Below, one piece after another: positions 1 through 5,140 of a DNA stretch of 5,140 bases. The notes under the pieces are model-generated. The model had not been told where the DNA came from. It saw only the letters and a list, made by a program, of their open reading frames with translations, and ran no database searches. The DNA is taken from assembly GCA_018664265.1 (NCBI GenBank), contig JABJOR010000277.1:1-5140 (forward strand), given 5' to 3'. Made by a program: the position numbers and the translations under genes. The stretch comes from Rhodospirillales bacterium. Its GTDB lineage: Bacteria > Pseudomonadota > Alphaproteobacteria > Rhodospirillales > Casp-alpha2. Every line of letters begins with the position of its first letter. The first letter of the stretch is position 1.

Positions 1-300
1 GATCAGGGGCCAGATCATCCAGCCTTTTTCTGTAATCAATTCTATAACATAAGGATCACGGTAATCGGCCTCGGTCAGGAATTCACCACCAAATTCTGTC
101 TCGGCGTAAGATACAAACACAGGTGTATAGGCACCACCGTCATACCAGACTAACAACGGTTTATCATTGGCGATCAGCTCGGCAAACAGGCTGATGAGAA
201 AAAAGCCCATGAATATCCATAAGGACCAGAAACCACGCCGGTTTCGTTTGAAGTTTAACAGGCGACGCTGGGTCAGGGGGGTGAGGTTTGACTTTAGCAT
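1..300 (-). CDS. yejE: Peptide ABC transporter permease YejE, N-terminal part (runs off left edge)
   Basis: This is the second inner-membrane permease of the YejABEF oligopeptide importer (binding-protein-dependent transport family, Dpp/Opp type). Only the first 100 codons are present; the frame is open to base 1. The basic N-terminus contains RRLLNFKRNRRGFWSLWIF, followed by one hydrophobic segment at about residues 24-44. The motif ELIANDKPLL and the later FGGEF and ADYRDP then begin the periplasmic loop. From memory, all of these match E. coli YejE closely. The start is ATG at 300, only 3 nt after the yejB stop codon, with a perfect AGGAGG 8 nt upstream that lies inside the last yejB codons. 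The six-helix permease core, including the EAA loop, would lie outside the window. Identity is secure; only the completeness of the gene is unknown. Confidence 0.95.
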   Translation of the reverse strand, partial: MLKSNLTPLTQRRLLNFKRNRRGFWSLWIFMGFFLISLFAELIANDKPLLVWYDGGAYTPVFVSYAETEFGGEFLTEADYRDPYVIELITEKGWMIWPLI

Positions 301-303
301 GGC

Positions 304-1422
304 TCAGACCTCCTGACTTTCAAAGTCGATGCGAGGGTCAATGATGTGATACATCACATCGCCGATGATCCCCATGATCAGACCCAACAGAGTAAAGAAA
401 TACAGTGAGGCAAACATCACCGGATAATCCCGGTTGATGGCTGCTTCAAATCCAAGCAAGCCAAGCCCATCTAGCGAAAAGATAATCTCAGTGAGCAACG
501 AGCCCGTAAACAAAATGCCGATAAAGGCACTGGGGAATCCCGCGATAACAATCAACATGGCATTACGAAACACATGCCCATACAGAACGTTGCGTTCTCT
601 CAGGCCCTTGGCGCGAGCAGTTACGACGTATTGCTTGTTGATTTCTTCTAAAAATGAATTTTTGGTCAGCATGGTTAAACTGGCAAAGCCGCCGATCACC
701 ATGGAAAATACAGGCAGGGCGATGTGCCAAAAATAATCTGTGACTTGCGAGAATGTGCTTAAATCACCCCAATTGCTGGACGTTAATCCCCGTAATGGAA
801 ACCAGTCCAGATACCGCCCTCCGGCAAATACAACGATTAACAGGATGGCAAACAGAAAGCCCGGTATGGCGTTGCCAATAATAACTACGCCGGAACTCCA
901 CATATCAAAGCGAGATCCATCGGCTACGGCTTTGCGAATGCCAAGTGGAATAGAGATCAGATAAACCAGTAATGTTGTCCAGATGCCCAGCGAGATCGAG
1001 ACCGGCATTTTTTCCAGCACCAGATCAAACACGTCTGTGTCGCGAAAGAAGCTTTGGCCGAAATCAAAGCGAACGTAATTTCCGATCATAAACCAAAAAC
1101 GCTCATGTATAGGTTTGTCAAAGCCGAACTGCTTTTCGATTTGGGCAATCATCTCAGGTGGTAAACCTTGAGCGCCACGGTATTTACTGTTGGAGGATGA
1201 CGCGCTGATGTTTGCCCCCGGATTTGCCAAGTTGCTGATTTCACCGCCATCCATAGAACCGCTGACACGCGCAGTGGCCTCGACACCTGTGTGCGTGATC
1301 TGGGCAATCATTTGCTCAACCGGGCCACCGGGGGCGGCCTGAATAACGAGGAAATTGATCACCATGATCCCGAACAGGGTCGGAACTACAAGGGCCAGAC
1401 GTCGGATGATATAGGCGTACAT
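304..1422 (-). CDS. yejB: Peptide ABC transporter permease YejB
   Basis: This is an inner-membrane permease that pairs with YejE to form the channel of the Yej oligopeptide importer. In enterobacteria this system also takes up microcin C, and in several pathogens and symbionts it affects tolerance of antimicrobial peptides. It has 372 residues, against about 364 in E. coli. Hydrophobic segments lie at about residues 9-29, 143-162, 177-200, 233-252, 286-310 and 337-361, which gives the expected six helices. Between the first two is a long polar periplasmic loop with a Ser/Gly/Asn-rich part (about 45-85), then [11 protein letters not shown]. The cytoplasmic EAA-type loop that contacts the ATPase is at about 254-287 (TARAKG and HVFRNA). 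The C-terminus ends in DPRIDFE as in the family. The start is ATG at 1422: the yejA stop is in frame 12 nt upstream with no other start between, and the N-terminus aligns with E. coli YejB. No clear Shine-Dalgarno precedes it, so translation probably depends on coupling to yejA. Confidence 0.96.
   Translation of the reverse strand: MYAYIIRRLALVVPTLFGIMVINFLVIQAAPGGPVEQMIAQITHTGVEATARVSGSMDGGEISNLANPGANISASSSNSKYRGAQGLPPEMIAQIEKQFGFDKPIHERFWFMIGNYVRFDFGQSFFRDTDVFDLVLEKMPVSISLGIWTTLLVYLISIPLGIRKAVADGSRFDMWSSGVVIIGNAIPGFLFAILLIVVFAGGRYLDWFPLRGLTSSNWGDLSTFSQVTDYFWHIALPVFSMVIGGFASLTMLTKNSFLEEINKQYVVTARAKGLRERNVLYGHVFRNAMLIVIAGFPSAFIGILFTGSLLTEIIFSLDGLGLLGFEAAINRDYPVMFASLYFFTLLGLIMGIIGDVMYHIIDPRIDFESQEV
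309..314 (-). promoter_or_regulatory. Strong Shine-Dalgarno site of yejE
   Basis: The minus strand reads AGGAGG, followed by 8 nt and then the yejE ATG at 300. The site is embedded in the last codons of yejB, so ribosomes finishing yejB pass directly over it. It is the strongest ribosome-binding site in the window and fixes the yejE start. Confidence 0.85.
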
Positions 1423-1434
1423 GTGTCGATGATA

Positions 1435-3273
1435 TCAGTTAGCAGATGAAGAGCTATTGTTTTTTAACGCAGCATCTTTGCTGGCATCAATCCACCATGC
1501 ACCGAACTGAACACCCTTCATGGGGGTAACATCTGGAAATCCAAATTTATCCCAATAGGCGATGTTATCAAACTTGTTGTACCAGTGCGGCACCAGCCAG
1601 TGCCCCCATTGCAGGACACGATCAAGGGTGCGAACGGCGGTTATCAATCCTTTACGGTCAGGTGCTGCAATAACTTTTTCAATCAACTCGTCAACTACCG
1701 GGTCAGAAATACCGATTACATTTCGCCCCCCTTCCATGGTGGCACTTTCAGAACCCCAAAAGGATCGCTGTTCATTCCCCGGTGACAGAGATTGCCCAAA
1801 AGATGAAACAATCATGTCAAAATCAAACGTTTGGTATCGTCGGGTATATTGGGCTGTATCAATGGTTCGCACGGATACTTCAACGCCGAGTTTCTTTAAA
1901 TTTTGGGCATAGGGTAAAACAATACGTTCAAACATCGGGCTAATCAGTAAAATTTCAAAACTTAGTTCTTGCCCACTTTCACTGTGCACACGCTTGTTAT
2001 CCTTGATAACCCAGCCAGCATCTTTCAACAGTTTACTGGCGATGCGTAAGTTTTTTCGAATGTTGCCAGAGCCATCATTGGCAGGGGGGGTATATTCGCT
2101 GGTGAAAACTTCATCGGGGATGCGCCCACGGTAGGGTTCCAGCAAGGCAAGTTCTGCATCGTTGGGCAGGCCTGTTGCGGCCAATTCGGAGTTTTCAAAG
2201 TAACTGTGGGGGCGATCATAAAGTCCATAAAAAAGATTTTTGTTAGACCATTCAAAATCAAAAGCATGGGTCAATGCCTGACGAACACGGGAATCTGTAA
2301 ACATTTCACGTCGAGTATTGAAGACAAACCCTTGCATACCTGTGGAGCGTTGATGTGTGAATTGCGATTTCTTCAAACGGCCGTTTTTGACTGCGGGAAT
2401 ATCATATTCCGTGGCCCAGGCTTTGGATGAGTTTTCTACCCGAAAATCAAACTCTCCAGCCTTGAAGGCCTCCAGCATAACCGAGCTGTCCCGGTAATAG
2501 TCATAACGGATGGTACCAAAATTGCTCTGGCCTTTGTTGACCGCAATGTCGCGGCCCCAGTAATTGTCTACATGTTCCAGCGTAATAGAGCGTCCGGCTT
2601 CAAGATTCGATATGCGGTAGGCACCACTGCCAAGGGGTGGCTCCAGTGTGGTTTTGTCAAATTCACGAGTTGCCCAATAATGCTTTGGAAGGACTTCCAA
2701 TTGACCGAGAATAAGAGGAAGCTCGCGGTTGTCACCTTCCTTGAAAGAGAATTTTACGGAGCGCTCGCCTGTTTTTACAACGCTTTCAACGCTGCCATAA
2801 TAAAACCGATAGAACGGTCGGCCCTTTTCCAGAAGAGTTTCAAAGGTCCAGATAACGTCTTCGACTGTAACAGGCTTGCCGTCATGCCAGCGAGCCTCAG
2901 ATCTCAGTGTAAATTCTACCCAGGAACGATCCTCCGGTACGGTGATCGTTTCAGCAAGAAGACCGTATTCACTAAAAGCTTCATCTGCTGATGAAACCAT
3001 TAAGGTGTCATAGATTGCCCCGATACCAGCCGCCGATGAACCTTTGACGATAAACTGATTCAGACTGTCAAAACTGCCCTGAGCCCCCATTCGGATGTCA
3101 CCGCCTTTTGGGGCGTCAGGATTTACATAATCAAAATGGGTGAAGCTTGCCGGGTATTTCAAATCACCATGCATGGCGAGACCGTGACTTGTGGTGCCAT
3201 GGTTATCCGCAATAGCGCTGCCCATGCTCAATAAGCCAATAGAGAGTGCGCAGCATAATTGTTTGATCATCAT
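1435..3273 (-). CDS. yejA: Periplasmic oligopeptide-binding protein YejA
   Basis: This is the extracytoplasmic solute-binding protein (SBP family 5, the DppA/OppA fold) that delivers peptides to YejB/YejE. It has 612 residues, close to the roughly 604 of E. coli YejA. Residues 1-22 form a Sec signal peptide: Lys4, a hydrophobic core, and an A-I-A cleavage motif before Asp23. The cysteines at 7-8 sit ahead of the hydrophobic core and do not form a lipobox, so a soluble periplasmic protein is predicted. Recognisable family elements are HGDLKYP (35-41), FDYVNPDAPKGG (47-58), RWHDGKPVTVEDV (128-140), GSGAYRI (215-221), the VFNTRREMF segment (317-325) with RQALTHAFDFEW (331-342), and WLVPHWYNKF (559-568). 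The start overlaps the hisN stop by 4 nt (ATGA). AGGA lies 5 nt before the first ATG and 8 nt before the second (3270), so either could be used; the difference is one residue. A C7 run near codon 397 does not disturb the frame. Confidence 0.96.
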   Translation of the reverse strand: MMIKQLCCALSIGLLSMGSAIADNHGTTSHGLAMHGDLKYPASFTHFDYVNPDAPKGGDIRMGAQGSFDSLNQFIVKGSSAAGIGAIYDTLMVSSADEAFSEYGLLAETITVPEDRSWVEFTLRSEARWHDGKPVTVEDVIWTFETLLEKGRPFYRFYYGSVESVVKTGERSVKFSFKEGDNRELPLILGQLEVLPKHYWATREFDKTTLEPPLGSGAYRISNLEAGRSITLEHVDNYWGRDIAVNKGQSNFGTIRYDYYRDSSVMLEAFKAGEFDFRVENSSKAWATEYDIPAVKNGRLKKSQFTHQRSTGMQGFVFNTRREMFTDSRVRQALTHAFDFEWSNKNLFYGLYDRPHSYFENSELAATGLPNDAELALLEPYRGRIPDEVFTSEYTPPANDGSGNIRKNLRIASKLLKDAGWVIKDNKRVHSESGQELSFEILLISPMFERIVLPYAQNLKKLGVEVSVRTIDTAQYTRRYQTFDFDMIVSSFGQSLSPGNEQRSFWGSESATMEGGRNVIGISDPVVDELIEKVIAAPDRKGLITAVRTLDRVLQWGHWLVPHWYNKFDNIAYWDKFGFPDVTPMKGVQFGAWWIDASKDAALKNNSSSSAN

Positions 3274-4067
3274 TTTTGTCCTGTCAGTACCTTGATGGCC
3301 TCTTGATGAAGTTTTGGATCACCTGATGCCAGCACAACGCCTTCAGATTCCATGGTCAGTGTATCGCCTTGCCAGTCCGTGACGACGCCACCTGCGCCCT
3401 CAATAATCGGAATAACGGCCATGAAATCATAGACCCCCAGATCGGCTTCACATACGATATCGAGTTTACCGCTGGCAATCAGCCCATAGGCGACACAGTT
3501 GCCACTGAAAACAGGGCGCTGGGAAGAGCTATGCTGTAATTTGTTATAGCTCTCACGTTGAGCCCCTTCTTCAAACATGAACGGTGATGAGGATGTAATC
3601 CATGCCTGATCCAGATTTGCGCAGGCTTTTGTTTTAATCGGCTGGCCATTGAGCGTGCTTGGCTGGCCCTTTATACCGATCCAGCGATCATCCATGGCTG
3701 GTGCGTCAATAACACCGAGTATGGGCTTGCCATCTTCAAGCAGAGCAATCATCGTTCCAAAAATTGGAAAACCAACGGAAAAACAGTGTGTTCCGTCGAT
3801 GGGGTCAAGAACCCAAACGTATTTGGCATCCAAATTTATGCTGTCATATTCCTCGCCCAGAATTCCATGATCGGGGAATCGCTCCATGATCATGTCCCGA
3901 AGCTTTGTTTCGATTTCCTGATCTGCAACTGTAACAGGGCTATTGTCAGACTTCTGGGTTGAACTGACGCCTTCCTTAAAATAATGCATGGCGATGGGCC
4001 TTGCGGTGTCTGCAAGCTCGTTTGCCAGATTCAGAAATTCAGAGGAGGTGTTGGTGTTCATCATCAT
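3270..4067 (-). CDS. hisN: Inositol-monophosphatase-family phosphatase, probably histidinol-phosphatase HisN
   Basis: This is a Mg-dependent phosphatase of the inositol monophosphatase superfamily. Its likely role is dephosphorylating L-histidinol phosphate, the penultimate step group of histidine biosynthesis, in the cytoplasm. It has 265 residues, typical of the family. Expected metal-site residues are visible: Asp49 (TVAD), Glu72/Glu73 (GEE), Asp88 and Asp91 in LDPIDGT (87-93), and Asp214 in VYDFMAVIPIIEGAGG (212-227), the C-terminal signature. The stretch FGTMIALLEDGKPILGVID (103-121) and the following DDRWIG resemble HisN proteins more than SuhB or CysQ. The residues after DGT are H-C-F-S, where I would expect something like K-S-F or R-A-F, so the substrate is less certain than the fold. 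Three tandem ATG codons open the frame; the first overlaps the cytochrome stop by one base (TAATG) and has no Shine-Dalgarno, which suggests translational reinitiation. Yej genes follow directly. Confidence 0.8.
   Translation of the reverse strand: MMMNTNTSSEFLNLANELADTARPIAMHYFKEGVSSTQKSDNSPVTVADQEIETKLRDMIMERFPDHGILGEEYDSINLDAKYVWVLDPIDGTHCFSVGFPIFGTMIALLEDGKPILGVIDAPAMDDRWIGIKGQPSTLNGQPIKTKACANLDQAWITSSSPFMFEEGAQRESYNKLQHSSSQRPVFSGNCVAYGLIASGKLDIVCEADLGVYDFMAVIPIIEGAGGVVTDWQGDTLTMESEGVVLASGDPKLHQEAIKVLTGQK
3279..3282 (-). promoter_or_regulatory. Shine-Dalgarno site of yejA
   Basis: AGGA on the minus strand lies within the last codons of hisN, 5 nt from the first yejA ATG (3273) and 8 nt from the second (3270). 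The spacing fits both tandem start codons, so it does not settle which is used. Confidence 0.6.
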
Positions 4068-4654
4068 TATGGCAAAGCGATTGGTGAATCACTCTGCTGA
4101 TTAAGGTATAAAAGCAATGCTGCACGGTCTTCATCATCACCAACCCCCTTGAACATCATTTTAGTGCCTTTAACGTATGCACTTGGACTGGTCAGGAATG
4201 TATTTAATTCTTCAAGGGACCATGTGCCGCTGAGGGCGGACATCGGGCTTGAATATTTAAAGCCTTCGACGCCACCCTGGGCACGATCAATGATATTCCA
4301 AAGATTTGGGCCAACCTTGTTCTTGCCGCCTTTATCAACAGTGTGACAGGCTTTGCATTTTTTGAACATCTTGACGCCAAAATCCATGTCGGCGCTCGCC
4401 AGCAAGGCGTTCAGACCATTTGTGCCTGATGCGACTGCTTCCACAACAGTTGCTTCCACTGCTTCCACCACCGCTTCTTCCACAACATCTTCAGTGACCT
4501 TTGCTACGGGTTCCTGCATCGTCTCTGTTGCCGCAGTTTCCATTGGCGTATTTTCAATAGTGAAGAGTTTATCTGCTAGAAAATTACTGCCGAAGACCAG
4601 CCAGGCAAAGATAAGAACAGACAGTCCGATTTTCTGAAACATGGTGAATTGCAT
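4067..4654 (-). CDS. Membrane-anchored class I cytochrome c (CycM/c552-like)
   Basis: This is a mono-haem electron carrier tethered to the inner membrane with its haem domain in the periplasm. In alphaproteobacteria such proteins shuttle electrons from the bc1 complex to terminal oxidases. Residue numbers use the ATG at 4654 (195 residues). An uncleaved hydrophobic anchor lies at about 9-27. A linker of about 55 residues rich in Glu, Ala, Val and Thr follows (about 33-80), then a cytochrome c domain of about 105 residues. The haem-binding motif CKACH is at 100-104, VGPNLW at 114-119, and TGTW-like GTWSLEEL near 143-150. The axial methionine is in KGTKM, most likely Met166, followed by the C-terminal helix DRAALLLYL. 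A longer frame opens at GTG 4684 but lacks a Shine-Dalgarno, whereas AAGGA lies 10 nt before ATG 4654, so I choose the latter. It is the first gene of the minus-strand cluster. Confidence 0.92.
   Translation of the reverse strand: MQFTMFQKIGLSVLIFAWLVFGSNFLADKLFTIENTPMETAATETMQEPVAKVTEDVVEEAVVEAVEATVVEAVASGTNGLNALLASADMDFGVKMFKKCKACHTVDKGGKNKVGPNLWNIIDRAQGGVEGFKYSSPMSALSGTWSLEELNTFLTSPSAYVKGTKMMFKGVGDDEDRAALLLYLNQQSDSPIALP
4435..4490. repeat. Low-complexity direct repeats encoding the cytochrome linker
   Basis: On the plus strand GCTTCCAC occurs at 4437-4444, 4452-4459 and 4461-4468. A related GCTTCTTCCAC occurs at 4473-4483. On the coding strand these give the repeated Val-Glu-Ala units of the acidic linker. 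Such imperfect short repeats may change copy number by slippage. Here they stay in frame and look like a coding low-complexity tract rather than a mobile or regulatory repeat. Confidence 0.7.
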
Positions 4655-4664
4655 TTGTTTAAGT

Positions 4665-4669
4665 TCCTT
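4665..4669 (-). promoter_or_regulatory. Shine-Dalgarno site of the cytochrome c gene
   Basis: AAGGA on the minus strand, within AAAGGAA, stands 10 nt before ATG 4654. It supports this start over GTG 4684, which has no purine-rich sequence at a usable distance. Confidence 0.6.
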
Positions 4670-4716
4670 TAGCTGAATCTTCACAGAAGATGTATTTATT
4701 GGTTAGAATTGTGGCA

Positions 4717-4744
4717 ACTATACGGTCTCTTTGTTTGATATTAA
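4717..4744 (-). promoter_or_regulatory. Candidate promoter for the cytochrome-hisN-yej cluster
   Basis: Reading the minus strand, TTAATA (4744-4739, four of six against TTGACA) is followed by 16 nt and TATAGT (4722-4717, five of six against TATAAT). Transcription would start near 4710, leaving a leader of about 55 nt before ATG 4654. This is a consensus match only, and alphaproteobacterial promoters often diverge from it. It is the best candidate for the whole minus-strand cluster because no other gap in that cluster exceeds 12 nt. Confidence 0.4.
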
Positions 4745-4750
4745 AGTATT

Positions 4751-4779
4751 CTGACCCTAGTTTCTTGTGAACGTATAAA
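4751..4779 (+). promoter_or_regulatory. Candidate promoter for kdsB
   Basis: CTGACC (4751-4756, four of six against TTGACA), a 17-nt spacer and TATAAA (4774-4779, five of six against TATAAT) would start transcription near 4786, about 20 nt before the kdsB ATG. An alternative is TTGATA (4735-4740), 17 nt, TAGTTT (4758-4763), with a better -35 but a poorer -10 element. Both are pattern matches only. Confidence 0.4.
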
Positions 4780-4792
4780 ATTCGTGTAATTC

Positions 4793-4796
4793 GGAG
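4793..4796 (+). promoter_or_regulatory. Shine-Dalgarno site of kdsB
   Basis: GGAG is followed by 9 nt and ATG 4806. It sits in the inverted repeat AATTC-GGA-GAATT (4788-4800), so the site could be partly hidden in a small hairpin. Confidence 0.65.
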
Positions 4797-4805
4797 AATT
4801 TTCGT

Positions 4806-5140
4806 ATGAATCCAGTGGTGGTAATTCCTGCCCGTATGGCCTCAACCCGTATGCCCGGCAAACCGTTAGCCTATATTCACGGGATGCCCATGATTGTCCA
4901 TGTGATACGCCGCGCGGAAGAAGCCGACCTCGGCCCTGTTTTAGTGGCTTGCGCAGAAAGCGAAATTGCTGAGGTCGTTGAAGCAGCCGGTGCAAAAGCT
5001 GTTTTGACACGCCCTGATCATCCATCCGGGTCTGATCGAATTCATGAGGCGTTGCAAACGTTTGACCCGGAAGGTCACTATGACACAGTAATTAATGTTC
5101 AGGGAGATTTACCGACGATTGAGGCTAGCGCCGTAAAAGC
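4806..5140 (+). CDS. kdsB: 3-deoxy-manno-octulosonate cytidylyltransferase, N-terminal part (runs off right edge)
   Basis: CMP-Kdo synthetase activates Kdo with CTP to give CMP-Kdo for the inner core of lipopolysaccharide, in the cytoplasm. The first 111 codons of a protein usually about 250 residues long are present. The N-terminal nucleotide-binding motif is visible as VVIPARMASTRMPGKPL (5-21), then GMPMIVHVIRRA (26-37), TRPDHPSGSDRIHEAL (68-83) and VINVQGD (95-101), whose Asp101 is a metal and nucleotide ligand in the family. The QGDLPT form is, to my knowledge, typical of alphaproteobacterial KdsB rather than the QGDEP of E. coli. The start is ATG 4806 with GGAG 9 nt upstream; conserved sequence begins immediately after the start, so no longer N-terminus is needed. 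It is transcribed divergently from the cytochrome gene. Confidence 0.96.
   Translation, partial: MNPVVVIPARMASTRMPGKPLAYIHGMPMIVHVIRRAEEADLGPVLVACAESEIAEVVEAAGAKAVLTRPDHPSGSDRIHEALQTFDPEGHYDTVINVQGDLPTIEASAVK

Larger units (their letters stand above)
4655..4805. other. Divergent intergenic region between the cytochrome gene and kdsB
   Basis: This AT-rich spacer of 151 bp is the only real non-coding stretch in the window. It must hold the control signals for both divergent units, and it contains the candidate promoters and ribosome-binding sites listed separately. I see no tRNA, small-RNA gene or terminator in it. Confidence 0.8.

Noticed and set aside
1165..1280. Polar Ser/Gly/Asn-rich insertion in YejB as a possible novel domain
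   Set aside because: As I recall, E. coli YejB has a comparable periplasmic loop of similar length between the first two helices, so this is a family trait.
1423..1434. Terminator or attenuator between yejA and yejB
   Set aside because: The gap is only 12 nt with no stem-loop or following T-run on the minus strand; the genes appear to be co-transcribed.
2572..2991. Plus-strand open frame of 139 codons inside yejA
   Set aside because: It is antisense to conserved YejA sequence and shows no signal, domain or ribosome-binding site of its own.
4353..4637. Plus-strand frame rich in Ser, Thr and Ala opposite the cytochrome gene
   Set aside because: Its composition is the mirror of the repetitive Val-Glu-Ala linker codons on the other strand, so it is a by-product of that low-complexity tract.
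4655..4684. Extension of the cytochrome gene to GTG 4684
   Set aside because: The extra ten residues are polar and charged, GTG lacks a Shine-Dalgarno, and AAGGA precedes the ATG at 4654.
4735..4748. FNR-type site TTGAT-N4-ATCAA near the cytochrome promoter
   Set aside because: Only the left half TTGAT is present; the right half does not match, so an oxygen-regulator site is not supported.
4741..5025. Minus-strand open frame of 94 codons opposite the start of kdsB
   Set aside because: It lies antisense to clearly conserved KdsB coding sequence, has no recognisable motif, and runs into the intergenic region; it is a shadow frame.

Overview
This window is ordinary core-genome DNA from what looks like an alphaproteobacterium of moderate GC content. 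I infer the group from the proteins, not from a search. The KdsB fragment has the QGDLPT form where gammaproteobacterial enzymes usually read QGDEP. There is a membrane-anchored mono-haem cytochrome c of the CycM/c552 kind. A HisN of the inositol-monophosphatase family and a Yej transporter are also present. CMP-Kdo synthesis implies an LPS-bearing Gram-negative cell.

Layout: almost everything lies on the minus strand as one tightly packed cluster, read from right to left. It begins with a membrane-bound cytochrome c (start 4654, end 4067). Next come a HisN-type phosphatase (4067-3270), the periplasmic binding protein YejA (3273-1435), the permease YejB (1422-304) and the first 100 codons of the permease YejE (300 to the left edge). 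The junctions are a 1-nt overlap, a 4-nt ATGA overlap, a 12-nt gap and a 3-nt gap. This strongly suggests one polycistronic, translationally coupled unit. The ATPase yejF is expected beyond the left edge. On the plus strand, kdsB (CMP-Kdo synthetase) starts at 4806 and runs off the right edge. The 151-bp region 4655-4805 separates it from the cytochrome gene and should hold both divergent promoters.

How the genes work together: YejA captures oligopeptides in the periplasm, and YejB/YejE form the inner-membrane channel of the ABC importer. HisN probably acts in histidine biosynthesis, and the cytochrome carries electrons at the membrane. These three jobs have no obvious biochemical link, so the grouping looks like genomic co-transcription rather than a dedicated pathway. 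I found no RNA genes, mobile elements, CRISPR arrays or clear terminators, and no convincing evidence of a new system. The items worth a second look are the operon architecture, the compact divergent promoter region, the acidic Ala/Val/Glu linker of the cytochrome, and the variant active-site loop of HisN.
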